NCBI RefSeq assembly: GCF_014467285.1
Contig: NZ_NKHR01000003.1
Coordinates: forward strand, 62,001 to 126,000
Length of the DNA stretch: 64,000 bases
Origin: Xenorhabdus sp014467285
GTDB lineage: Bacteria > Pseudomonadota > Gammaproteobacteria > Enterobacterales > Enterobacteriaceae
Direction: 5' to 3'
The first letter of the stretch is position 1; each line of letters opens with the position of its first letter. Shown piece after piece: positions 36,393 through 45,012 of the stretch. Both the position numbers and the translations under genes were made by a program. A model generated the notes under the pieces. That model made no database searches, was not told the origin of the DNA, and was given only the letters and a program-made list of their open reading frames with translations.

Positions 36393-37496
36393 ATGAATGG
36401 CAGCCAAACATTGGTTGTGAAACTGGGGACGAGTGTATTGACTGGTGGCTCTCGTCGTTTGAATCGTGCTCACATTGTAGAGCTGGTTCGCCAATGTGCT
36501 CAACAGCATGAAAAAGGCCACCGCATTATTATTGTGACTTCCGGCGCGATTGCGGCCGGACGTGAGCATTTAGGATATCCTGATCTTCCCGCTACAATCG
36601 CGTCAAAACAGTTGCTGGCAGCAGTCGGGCAAAGCCGTCTGATTCAATTATGGGAGCAGCTTTTCTCGATTTATGGTATCCATGTCGGGCAAATGTTGCT
36701 AACCCGTGCGGACTTGGAAGATCGTGAACGCTTCTTGAACGCAAGAGATACACTTCAGGCACTGCTTGATAACCACATTGTTCCCATTATTAATGAAAAT
36801 GATGCCGTTGCGACAGCGGAGATTAAAGTGGGTGATAATGATAACCTTTCTGCGTTAGCGGCTATTTTGGGCAGTGCAGATAAATTATTGCTCCTGACAG
36901 ATATCGAAGGACTTTATACTGCGGATCCTCGCAACAATCCTGATGCGGAATTGATCTCTGAAGTACATGACATCAGCGATGAATTGAAAATGATGGCCGG
37001 AGACAGTGTTTCAGGTTTGGGCACAGGGGGAATGGCGACAAAACTTCAGGCCGCTGGTGTTGCCGGGCGTGCAGGAATCGATGTCATCATCGCGGCTGGC
37101 AATAAACCAGACGTTATTGCCGATGTCATTCAAGGAAAACTAGTAGGTACACGTTTTCATGGTCAAGCCAGCCCGATGGAAAATCGTAAGCGCTGGATCT
37201 TTGGCGCACCTCCTGCCGGAGAAATCATTGTCGATCATGGTGCAGAAGCCGCCATTCTTGAAAAAGGCAGTTCATTGTTACCCAAAGGGATAAAAAACGT
37301 TAAAGGTGATTTTTCCCGTGGTGAAGTCATTCGTATTCTTAGCTTATCCGGTAAGGATTTGGCTCATGGTGTTTGCCGCTACAACAGTGACGCCTTACGT
37401 TTGATTGCAGGTCATCATTCACAGCAAATCAGCCAGATACTGGGATATGAATATGGCGCTGTTGCGGTTCACCGTGACGATTTGATCGTAAGTTAA
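36393..37496 (+). CDS. proB: Glutamate 5-kinase
   Basis: Phosphorylates glutamate to glutamyl 5-phosphate, the first and feedback-inhibited step of proline synthesis. It has 367 residues, the same length as E. coli ProB. The amino acid kinase domain (VVKLGTSVLTGG; INENDAVATAEIKVGDNDNL) is followed by a C-terminal PUA domain from about residue 280. I chose the ATG at 36393 (MNGSQTLVVK), although the preceding codon is also ATG and the open frame runs further upstream with hydrophobic, non-homologous residues. It is followed by proA after 49 bases. Confidence 0.95.
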   Translation: MNGSQTLVVKLGTSVLTGGSRRLNRAHIVELVRQCAQQHEKGHRIIIVTSGAIAAGREHLGYPDLPATIASKQLLAAVGQSRLIQLWEQLFSIYGIHVGQMLLTRADLEDRERFLNARDTLQALLDNHIVPIINENDAVATAEIKVGDNDNLSALAAILGSADKLLLLTDIEGLYTADPRNNPDAELISEVHDISDELKMMAGDSVSGLGTGGMATKLQAAGVAGRAGIDVIIAAGNKPDVIADVIQGKLVGTRFHGQASPMENRKRWIFGAPPAGEIIVDHGAEAAILEKGSSLLPKGIKNVKGDFSRGEVIRILSLSGKDLAHGVCRYNSDALRLIAGHHSQQISQILGYEYGAVAVHRDDLIVS

Positions 37497-37545
37497 TTGA
37501 TCATAATTGATAGATCTTAATTGATCGTGAGTAAAGGATTCCACC

Positions 37546-38799
37546 ATGCTAGAGCAGATGGGAAAAGCAGCCAAAACAGCATCATGGCAATTGGCTCAGT
37601 TAAGTACCAGCCAGAAAAATCAGGCATTGAATCACATTGCTGATTTATTAGAGACTGAAAGTGAGGTTATTCTTGCTGCCAACCAGCAAGACATGAACCA
37701 AGCCCGTGAACAGGGTATGAATGACGCATTGCTCGATAGGTTATTGCTGACATCTGAGCGCTTGAATGCTATCGCTAATGATGTGCGTCAGGTCTGTCGT
37801 TTGGCCGATCCTGTCGGGCAAGTGATGGATGGGCAATTATTGGATAATGGATTGCAATTGAGCCGTCGCCGTGTTCCTCTGGGAGTCATTGGCGTAATTT
37901 ATGAAGCCCGTCCGAATGTCACTATTGATGTCGCATCATTGTGTCTGAAAACCGGCAATGCGGTAATATTGCGCGGTGGTAAAGAAACTCATCATACTAA
38001 TCAGGCCATGGTTAAAGTGATTCAGCAAGCACTGGAACAAAGCGGGTTACCTGCGGCTGCGGTTCAGGCTATCAGTAAACCGGATCGTGAGTTGGTGGCT
38101 GAATTGCTGAAAATGGATCGCTATGTTGATATGTTGATCCCTCGCGGTGGCGCTGGACTGCATAAACTGTGTCGTGAACAATCTACCATTCCGGTGATTA
38201 CCGGGGGAATTGGTGTTTGTCACACATTTGTAGATGAAAACATCAATATCGAAAAAGCATTGGAAGTTATCACTAATGCGAAAGTGCAACGTCCAAGCGC
38301 CTGTAATTCATTGGAAACCTTGTTGGTGCATGAGAAAATTGCGGCTGATTTCCTGCCAATCTTAAGTGTAAAAATGAAAGAGCAGGGAGTGACATTACAT
38401 GCCGGTGAATCCGCAATGACATTGCTGAAAAACGGCCCTGCAACCGTTGTCGGGGTGGTAGAGGAAGATTACTGTGATGAATGGCTGTCACTGGATATGA
38501 ATGTGGAGATTGTCAGCAATATTGATCAAGCGATTGACCATATCCGCACTTATGGTACGGCTCATTCTGACGCGATATTGACTGAGTCTTTGCAACAGGC
38601 TGACTATTTTGTACATCGGGTAGATTCAGCCGCTGTATATGTAAATGCAAGTACCCGTTTTACTGATGGTGGTCAATTTGGTTTAGGGGCTGAAGTAGCT
38701 GTCAGTACGCAAAAATTACACTCCAGAGGCCCAATGGGGCTCGATGCACTGACAACATATAAATGGATTGGTTATGGCGATTATTTACCTCGCCGCTGA
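37546..38799 (+). CDS. proA: Gamma-glutamyl phosphate reductase
   Basis: Reduces glutamyl 5-phosphate to glutamate semialdehyde with NADPH, the second step of proline synthesis. The 417-residue protein of the aldehyde dehydrogenase superfamily has the catalytic Cys in VQRPSACNSLETLL (about residues 246-259). RGGKETHHTN, RGGAGLHKL and GRTFG-like C-terminal motifs agree with ProA. It is cotranscribed with proB and ended by the terminator at 38836. Confidence 0.97.
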   Translation: MLEQMGKAAKTASWQLAQLSTSQKNQALNHIADLLETESEVILAANQQDMNQAREQGMNDALLDRLLLTSERLNAIANDVRQVCRLADPVGQVMDGQLLDNGLQLSRRRVPLGVIGVIYEARPNVTIDVASLCLKTGNAVILRGGKETHHTNQAMVKVIQQALEQSGLPAAAVQAISKPDRELVAELLKMDRYVDMLIPRGGAGLHKLCREQSTIPVITGGIGVCHTFVDENINIEKALEVITNAKVQRPSACNSLETLLVHEKIAADFLPILSVKMKEQGVTLHAGESAMTLLKNGPATVVGVVEEDYCDEWLSLDMNVEIVSNIDQAIDHIRTYGTAHSDAILTESLQQADYFVHRVDSAAVYVNASTRFTDGGQFGLGAEVAVSTQKLHSRGPMGLDALTTYKWIGYGDYLPRR

Positions 38800-38835
38800 T
38801 AAGTTCTGTTTTAGTTAAAACTCATTGGATTATGT

Positions 38836-38866
38836 AGTCACACTTAGGATTAAGTGTGACTTTTTG
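38836..38866 (+). terminator. proBA terminator
   Basis: AGTCACACTTA and TAAGTGTGACT form a perfect eleven-pair stem around GGAT, followed by TTTTG. It lies 37 bases past proA. Confidence 0.9.
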
Positions 38867-38871
38867 TTCAA

Positions 38872-38911
38872 TAAAAAATACTTTTTACACTGGTGTAAAT
38901 ATTTAGTTACT
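38872..38911. promoter_or_regulatory. Two adjacent TyrR boxes upstream of aroL
   Basis: Against the consensus TGTAAA-N6-TTTACA, one box spans 38894-38911 (TGTAAA, then GTTACT; 10 of 12) and a second spans 38872-38889 (TAAAAA, then TTTACA; 10 of 12). The facing halves form the palindrome TTTACACTGGTGTAAA at 38884-38899. Control of aroL by TyrR is known in E. coli. Confidence 0.65.
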
Positions 38912-38961
38912 ATACTCCATGTTTAGACTTAATTTCACATATCCTTCAGGAAAACAGCAAA

Positions 38962-39483
38962 ATGAAACAAACTCTATTCATCGTAGGTGCACGAGGTGCA
39001 GGGAAGACGACAATAGGTAAGTTGTTAGCTGAAGCATTGTCGTATAAATTTGTTGACACTGATGAGAGTGTCCAGAGCTCCAGTCAAATGAGTATTGCTG
39101 ATCTTGTTGAACAAAATGGTTGGGAATATTTCAGAAAACTGGAAGGCCAGATACTGAAAACGGTGAGTCAACGTGAACATGTCATTTCCACGGGTGGGGG
39201 AATGGTTCTGGCACCAGAAAATCGCCTTTATATGCAGCAGAATGGCACGGTGATTTATTTGCAGACGTCCGCAGAAGTGTTAGCCAGGCGGTTATCCCTC
39301 AATCCAGAAAACTCACAGCGCCCCAGCCTGACAGGAAAATCCATCACAGAAGAAATAGAAGCGGTATTGGTTGAAAGGGAGCCGCTATATCATGAGTGTG
39401 CAGACTTCATTGTTGATGCCAGCCTTACAACAGAAGATATCGTCTTTAGTGTTAAATCTTACATTTTGAACCAGAAAAAATAA
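38962..39483 (+). CDS. aroL: Shikimate kinase II
   Basis: Phosphorylates shikimate in the common aromatic pathway. The 173-residue P-loop kinase has the Walker A sequence GARGAGKTT (about residues 8-16), FVDTDESVQ, FRKLEG and STGGGMVL for shikimate binding, and QRPSLTGK in the lid. It is closer to AroL than AroK in its N-terminus and C-terminus. TyrR boxes upstream support the AroL identity. It stands as a single gene between proA and aas. Confidence 0.93.
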   Translation: MKQTLFIVGARGAGKTTIGKLLAEALSYKFVDTDESVQSSSQMSIADLVEQNGWEYFRKLEGQILKTVSQREHVISTGGGMVLAPENRLYMQQNGTVIYLQTSAEVLARRLSLNPENSQRPSLTGKSITEEIEAVLVEREPLYHECADFIVDASLTTEDIVFSVKSYILNQKK

Positions 39484-39615
39484 AATTATCTGATATATCG
39501 AGGTCTTTTAGGTTTATTTCTCATATGGCAGGTAAATCCTATATGTCAGATTGCTTATACAACTTATAGTATCATTCTACTTACTCACTTTAATTTTATT
39601 TAATTATATTGAGAT

Positions 39616-41769
39616 ATGGATATGCTCTTAAATTTTATACGGTTACTTATTCGTGTGCTTTTTCGTGTCACAGTAGAAGGCGATGATAAGCAGTTTAAAC
39701 ATCCAAAATGTATTATTACACCCAATCACGTTTCATTTCTGGATGGTCTTTTAATTGGGTTGTTCTTGCCAGTAAAACCAGTATTCGCTATCTATTCTAA
39801 TATCGCGACCCGTGGTTTTCTCAAATTCATCAAATCCTATGCGGATGTTGTACCTCTGGATCCAACCAATCCGATGGCTGTCAGGACATTAGTTAATGAA
39901 GTGGAGAAAGGGCGTCCGATTGTGATTTTTCCGGAAGGAAGGATCACTGTGACCGGCTCCCTTATGAAAATCTATGATGGTGCTGCGTTTATTGCAGCTA
40001 AATCAGGTGCAAAGGTGGTTCCGATTCGTATTGATGGCGCGGAACAAACCATTTTTGGGCGATTGAAAGGAATAATGAAACTGCATTGGTTCCCGAAAAT
40101 CACCATTAAAATTTTACCGGCCGTTGATCTGCCGATGCCGGATGCACCTGACTCTACAACACGCCGCCGTTTAGCTGGAGAGCATCTTCATGCCATCATG
40201 ATGGATGTGAGAATGCAGACACGTCCAAAAGAAACGTTGTTTAGTGCTTACCTGGCTGCACAAAAACGCTTTGGTCGTTTTAAACCTTGTATTGAGGATG
40301 TGAATCTCAAGGAAGACAGCTATCACTCATTATTGAAAAAAATATTAGGCGTCAGCCGGATTTTAGAACGCTTTACAAAAGAAGGTGAACGGGTTGGTTT
40401 GCTGCTGCCGAATGCAACTGTGATGGCGGCTGCCATTTATGGTGCTTCGTTGAAAGGGCGGATACCTGCGCTGTTGAACTATACGGCAGGAAGCAGCGGC
40501 ATTAAAAATGCCATGCAGGCAGCAACCATTAAAACCATCGTAACCTCTCGCCAATTTCTGGAAAAAGGGCAATTGACTCACTTGCCAGAACAGGTGACAG
40601 AAGCGAATTGGGTATATCTTGAGGATTTAAAAGACAGCATCACTCGGGATGATAAACTATGGATACTGTGGCACCTGATTTTCCCTTCCAAAGCCATCAT
40701 GACTTCGCAAAAGCCGGAAGATGATGCTTTGATCCTGTTTACGTCAGGTTCAGAAGGAGCGCCAAAGGGGGTTGTTCATAGCCACACTAGCTTACTGGCT
40801 AACGTTGAGCAGATAAAAACAATTGCTGATTTTACTCCTCAAGACCGTTTTATGTCCTGCTTACCACTGTTTCATGCCTTTGGTCTGACAGTCGGTTTAC
40901 TTACTCCGTTAATGACAGGCAGCCGGGTATTCCTTTATCCAAGCCCACTGCATTACCGTGTTGTACCTGAGTTGATTTATGATCGCAACTGCACCGTGTT
41001 GTTCGGAACTTCGACTTTTTTGGGTAATTACGCCCGCTTTGCACATCCTTATGATTTTGCCCGGTTGCGCTATGTGGTGGCTGGCGCAGAAAAACTGTCA
41101 GAAAATACTAAACGTGTTTGGCAGGATAAATTCGGTATTCGTATTTTGGAAGGCTATGGTGTGACAGAGTGTGCACCTGTTGTTGCGATCAACGTACCAA
41201 TGGCAGCAAAAATGGGAAGCGTCGGTCGGATTTTACCGGGAATAGAGGCACGTTTACTGCCTGTACAGGGTATCGAAGACGGAGGACGCTTACAGTTACG
41301 TGGGCCGAATGTCATGAAAGGTTATTTGCGTGTCGAAGCACCTGAGCGTTTGGAGCCACCATCGGCAGAAGATGCTGTAGGGAATAACCAAATCGGTTGG
41401 TATGACACTGGAGATATCGTTTCGATTGACGAAGAAGGCTTCTGTACGATTAAAGGGCGTGTGAAGCGCTTTGCTAAATTGGCGGGAGAAATGGTTTCTC
41501 TTGAAGCGGTAGAGCAAATCGCATCAAGGGTTTCCATTGATGCGCTACATGCAGCAACCGCCAAGAGTGATCAAAGTAAAGGTGAAGCGCTGGTCCTGTT
41601 CACAACAGATACCAATTTGAATAGAAATGCAATGCTGGGAATAGCCCGTGAAATGGGAATGCCTGAGTTGGCGGTTCCACGAGACATTCGTTATATCAAG
41701 CAACTTCCTTTGCTTGGTAGTGGCAAGCCAGATTTTGTCACATTAAACAAAATGGCCGAACAGGAGTAA
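39616..41769 (+). CDS. aas: Acyl-ACP synthetase / 2-acylglycerophosphoethanolamine acyltransferase
   Basis: A bifunctional inner membrane enzyme of 717 residues that re-acylates lysophosphatidylethanolamine. The N-terminal acyltransferase domain has the HX4D motif NHVSFLDG near residue 38 and FPEGRIT near residue 116. The C-terminal AMP-forming domain has LILFTSGSEGAPKGVVHSHT (about residues 376-395), EGYGVTE and YDTGD. It is followed after 20 bases by lplT, whose product delivers the lysolipid substrate. Confidence 0.96.
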   Translation: MDMLLNFIRLLIRVLFRVTVEGDDKQFKHPKCIITPNHVSFLDGLLIGLFLPVKPVFAIYSNIATRGFLKFIKSYADVVPLDPTNPMAVRTLVNEVEKGRPIVIFPEGRITVTGSLMKIYDGAAFIAAKSGAKVVPIRIDGAEQTIFGRLKGIMKLHWFPKITIKILPAVDLPMPDAPDSTTRRRLAGEHLHAIMMDVRMQTRPKETLFSAYLAAQKRFGRFKPCIEDVNLKEDSYHSLLKKILGVSRILERFTKEGERVGLLLPNATVMAAAIYGASLKGRIPALLNYTAGSSGIKNAMQAATIKTIVTSRQFLEKGQLTHLPEQVTEANWVYLEDLKDSITRDDKLWILWHLIFPSKAIMTSQKPEDDALILFTSGSEGAPKGVVHSHTSLLANVEQIKTIADFTPQDRFMSCLPLFHAFGLTVGLLTPLMTGSRVFLYPSPLHYRVVPELIYDRNCTVLFGTSTFLGNYARFAHPYDFARLRYVVAGAEKLSENTKRVWQDKFGIRILEGYGVTECAPVVAINVPMAAKMGSVGRILPGIEARLLPVQGIEDGGRLQLRGPNVMKGYLRVEAPERLEPPSAEDAVGNNQIGWYDTGDIVSIDEEGFCTIKGRVKRFAKLAGEMVSLEAVEQIASRVSIDALHAATAKSDQSKGEALVLFTTDTNLNRNAMLGIAREMGMPELAVPRDIRYIKQLPLLGSGKPDFVTLNKMAEQE

Positions 41770-41789
41770 GGAAACATGGGAGTAAGGAA

Positions 41790-42986
41790 ATGAATGGTAC
41801 TGTGGAAACACAACCACTGTTAAATCGGGGTATGAAAGCAGTATTATTATCGCAATTTCTCTCTGCTTTTGCTGACAATGCGCTATTCTTTGCCATCCTG
41901 GCTCAATTAAAGGCTGAGGCTTACCCAGAATGGAGTCTGCCTGCCCTGCAAATTGTCTTCGTACTGACCTATATTGTACTTGCCCCCTTTGTGGGGCAAA
42001 TTGCTGATCGGTTTTCAAAAGGGCGCGTCATGCTCTTTTCCAATAGCGTTAAATTGCTTGGAGCCATCAGTATCTGCATCGATATGAATCCGTTTCTGGG
42101 ATATGCCTTAGTGGGAATTGGTGCGGCGGCTTATTCTCCTGCTAAGTATGGGATCTTGGGTGAATTGACAAATGGCGGACGTTTGGTAAAAGCCAATGGG
42201 ATGATGGAAGCATCGACCATAGCTGCTATTTTGATTGGCTCAGTTGCTGGCGGATTCCTTTCTGACGCTGGCCTGATATGGGCATTAGGGCTTTGTGCAT
42301 CGTTGTATGCTGCTGCAGTTGTGGCGAATTTCTATATTCCCCGTTTGGATGCCGCCCGCCAAGGAAAAGGCTGGAATCCCAAAAAAATGCTGGTGGATTT
42401 TATCTCGGTTTGTGCTTCACTTTGGCGTAATCAGGACACGAGATTTTCATTGGTTGGCACCAGTTTATTTTGGGGGGCAGGTGTCACACTGCGATTCCTG
42501 TTGGTTGCCTGGGTTCCCGTTGTTCTGGGAATAGAGGGAAATACTACACCTACATTGATGAATGCTGTAGTCGCTATTGGTATCATTGTTGGTGCTGGTC
42601 TGGCTGCACAGTTTATTACATTGAAAACTGTGCGCCGTTGTATGCCAGCAGGCATTCTGATTGGCATTATGGTTATTCTTTTTGTCACTCAGCAATCAAT
42701 AGGGTTTTCCTACCTGATTTTGATAGCCCTCGGCACATTTGGTGGACTATTTGTTGTTCCATTAAATGCGTTATTGCAAGAACATGGAAAACATTCTATG
42801 GGAGCAGGTAAAGCCGTTGCTGTACAAAACCTTGGTGAAAATAGTGCCATGCTGGTTATGCTGGGGCTGTATTTGATTTCCATTAGCTTTGGTGCCTCAG
42901 CCGTTGCGGTTGGCATTGGTTTTGGGATCTTGCTCTCCTTGGCAATAGGGGGACTATGGATTTGGGATCTGTTTCGGAAAAATTAA
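41790..42986 (+). CDS. lplT: Lysophospholipid transporter LplT
   Basis: An MFS-type inner membrane flippase of 398 residues that moves lysophosphatidylethanolamine to the cytoplasmic face for Aas. It has about twelve helices, with MKAVLLSQFLSAFADNALFF at the start and QIADRFSKGRVM in the loop 2-3 motif. TAAGGA precedes the ATG at 41790. It forms an operon with aas. Confidence 0.95.
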   Translation: MNGTVETQPLLNRGMKAVLLSQFLSAFADNALFFAILAQLKAEAYPEWSLPALQIVFVLTYIVLAPFVGQIADRFSKGRVMLFSNSVKLLGAISICIDMNPFLGYALVGIGAAAYSPAKYGILGELTNGGRLVKANGMMEASTIAAILIGSVAGGFLSDAGLIWALGLCASLYAAAVVANFYIPRLDAARQGKGWNPKKMLVDFISVCASLWRNQDTRFSLVGTSLFWGAGVTLRFLLVAWVPVVLGIEGNTTPTLMNAVVAIGIIVGAGLAAQFITLKTVRRCMPAGILIGIMVILFVTQQSIGFSYLILIALGTFGGLFVVPLNALLQEHGKHSMGAGKAVAVQNLGENSAMLVMLGLYLISISFGASAVAVGIGFGILLSLAIGGLWIWDLFRKN

Positions 42987-43011
42987 TTTCTTATAGCATT
43001 GAAGGCCTGTT

Positions 43012-43515
43012 ATGGATGAAAAAATCCTGTATCAGCTTAGTATTGAACTGGGAAAGAGATTAACACAGAGAAAATTATCCGTGACCTGTGCAGAATCCTG
43101 CACAGGGGGCTGGATTGCCAAAGTGATCACAGATATTGCAGGAAGTTCAGCCTATTTTAATCGCGGTTTCGTGACATACGGTAATAATGCTAAACATGAA
43201 ATGCTGGGTGTTTCACTGGCGTCACTCGAACAGTTTGGTGCAGTCAGCGAACGGGTCGTAAAAGAGATGGCCGAAGGGGCACTAAAAGCTGCTAAAGCGG
43301 ATTTTGCTGTTTCTGTCAGTGGTATTGCCGGGCCAGATGGTGGCAGTGAAGAAAAACCGCCAGGCACAGTTTGGTTCGGCTTTGCTTTTCATGTAAATGG
43401 AAGCATACAGACTGTAGTACATCATCAACATTTTGTGGGTGATCGCAATGCAGTGCGTCTACAGGCTGTTATTTTTTCTTTAACAACATTGTTGGAAGAA
43501 ATCGTAAAAAATTAG
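43012..43515 (+). CDS. pncC: Nicotinamide-nucleotide amidase
   Basis: Deamidates NMN to nicotinate mononucleotide in pyridine nucleotide recycling. The 167-residue single-domain CinA C-terminal family protein has SVTCAESCTGGWIAKVITD near residue 23 and SVSGIAGPDGGSEEKPPGTV (about residues 101-120). It lies directly upstream of recA as in E. coli. Its stop is followed within two bases by the recA promoter. Confidence 0.95.
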   Translation: MDEKILYQLSIELGKRLTQRKLSVTCAESCTGGWIAKVITDIAGSSAYFNRGFVTYGNNAKHEMLGVSLASLEQFGAVSERVVKEMAEGALKAAKADFAVSVSGIAGPDGGSEEKPPGTVWFGFAFHVNGSIQTVVHHQHFVGDRNAVRLQAVIFSLTTLLEEIVKN

Positions 43516-43516
43516 C

Positions 43517-43544
43517 TTGATGCTGTATGATTATACAGTATAAT
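43517..43544 (+). promoter_or_regulatory. recA promoter with LexA box
   Basis: A -35 TTGATG (43517-43522) and -10 TATAAT (43539-43544) are spaced by 16 bases. Between them lies the LexA operator, with CTG at 43523 and CAG at 43536 separated by ten bases. LexA binding would block the promoter directly. Confidence 0.9.
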
Positions 43545-43618
43545 CATATGGCACTTTGGTATCAGAAACAGTTTATCAGCAGTGGGGCAGCCCCTTCATT
43601 GCTTGCGAAGGAGTAAAC

Positions 43619-44695
43619 ATGGCTAACGATGAAAACAAACAAAAAGCACTAGCAGCAGCGCTGGGTCAAATTGAGAAACAATTTGGTAAAGGTTCCATCA
43701 TGCGTTTGGGTGAAAACCGCTCAATGGATGTTGAAACCATTTCTACAGGCTCTTTGTCACTGGATATTGCATTGGGTGCGGGTGGTTTGCCAATGGGCCG
43801 TATCGTTGAAATATACGGGCCTGAATCTTCCGGTAAAACAACGCTGACATTACAAGTAATTGCTGCAGCCCAACGCGAAGGCAGAACTTGTGCTTTTATT
43901 GATGCCGAACATGCCCTTGATCCAGTTTATGCCAAAAAACTGGGTGTAGATATTGATAACCTGTTGTGCTCTCAGCCTGATACAGGTGAACAAGCACTGG
44001 AAATTTGTGATGCTTTATCACGTTCTGGCGCTGTTGATGTCATTATCGTTGACTCCGTTGCTGCATTGACACCAAAAGCAGAAATTGAAGGTGAAATTGG
44101 TGACTCCCATATGGGGTTGGCAGCACGTATGATGAGTCAGGCCATGCGTAAGCTGGCGGGTAATTTGAAAAACTCAAATACCCTGCTGATCTTCATCAAC
44201 CAGATCCGCATGAAAATTGGCGTGATGTTTGGTAACCCAGAAACCACAACTGGCGGTAATGCACTGAAATTCTACGCATCCGTTCGCTTGGATATTCGTC
44301 GTACCGGTTCTGTGAAAAATGGTGATGAGGTTGTTGGCAGCGAAACTCGTGTGAAAGTAGTCAAGAACAAAGTTGCAGCGCCATTTAAGCAAGCTGAATT
44401 CCAAATTCTTTATGGTGAAGGTATTAACACACTCGGTGAATTAATCGATTTGGGTGTTAAACACAAAATGGTGGAAAAAGCAGGTGCGTGGTATAGCTAT
44501 AATGGCGACAAAATTGGGCAAGGTAAAGCCAATGCCACTATTTATCTGAAAGAACATCCAGAAACTGCGGCTGAATTAGATAAGAAACTGCGCGAACTGT
44601 TGCTGAATAATACCGGAGACTTTAGCAGCGCGGCTTCCGATTATGTAACAGATTATGAAGATAACGGTGAAGAAGTAAATAACGAAGAGTTCTAA
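43619..44695 (+). CDS. recA: Recombinase RecA
   Basis: The strand-exchange ATPase and SOS co-protease. It has 358 residues against 353 in E. coli. Walker A GPESSGKTT lies near residue 67, VIIVDSVAALTPKAEIEG is the Walker B area, and MRKLAGNLKNSNTLLIFINQ includes loop 2 flanks. The acidic tail is DYEDNGEEVNNEEF. I chose the ATG at 43619 (MANDENKQKA) because AAGGAG lies eight bases upstream and it matches all enterobacterial RecA; the frame extends 21 codons further upstream into the leader. Confidence 0.98.
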   Translation: MANDENKQKALAAALGQIEKQFGKGSIMRLGENRSMDVETISTGSLSLDIALGAGGLPMGRIVEIYGPESSGKTTLTLQVIAAAQREGRTCAFIDAEHALDPVYAKKLGVDIDNLLCSQPDTGEQALEICDALSRSGAVDVIIVDSVAALTPKAEIEGEIGDSHMGLAARMMSQAMRKLAGNLKNSNTLLIFINQIRMKIGVMFGNPETTTGGNALKFYASVRLDIRRTGSVKNGDEVVGSETRVKVVKNKVAAPFKQAEFQILYGEGINTLGELIDLGVKHKMVEKAGAWYSYNGDKIGQGKANATIYLKEHPETAAELDKKLRELLLNNTGDFSSAASDYVTDYEDNGEEVNNEEF

Positions 44696-44741
44696 TTACG
44701 CTTTATTCTGCCGTAATGCACAGAAATAACCTGGCTTTTTC

Positions 44742-44773
44742 AAAACCACATCCATCTAGGGTGTGGTTTTTTT
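44742..44773 (+). terminator. recA terminator
   Basis: AAAACCACA and TGTGGTTTT pair around a loop of eleven bases, followed by TTTAT. It lies 46 bases after recA. Confidence 0.85.
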
Positions 44774-44800
44774 ATAGGAAATGAACATCCTTGAAACAGG

Positions 44801-44917
44801 TGTATCGAAACTGGCCTAACGAACGGACTTTCAGAAAATGCCCAGACGAATTACAATGCTGAAAAGCGAATGGATTTATATGGGATTTTACTTCTAATGG
44901 AAGACATTCTATCTTAA
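44801..44917 (+). pseudogene. Possible 3' relic of recX
   Basis: A 38-codon open stretch ends in LYGILLLMEDILS and a stop, without a start codon or ribosome binding site. The tail resembles the C-terminus of RecX (E. coli QRFLLYRGYLMEDI), and recX occupies this place between recA and alaS in E. coli. The match is short and includes a one-residue shift. The surrounding 317-base gap holds the recA terminator and presumably the alaS promoter, but nothing else recognised. Confidence 0.35.
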
Positions 44918-45012
44918 CCCCACTTTAATTTATTCGTGAGTGGAAATGGTAATGTGATATACCATCTCAACCATTCATAAATCTGTTTTTTCAGCTTGAT
45001 TTCGGGACAATT

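Noticed and set aside
43556..43618. Upstream start for recA
   Set aside because: The extra 21 codons cover the leader between the promoter and a strong AAGGAG, and no RecA has such an extension.
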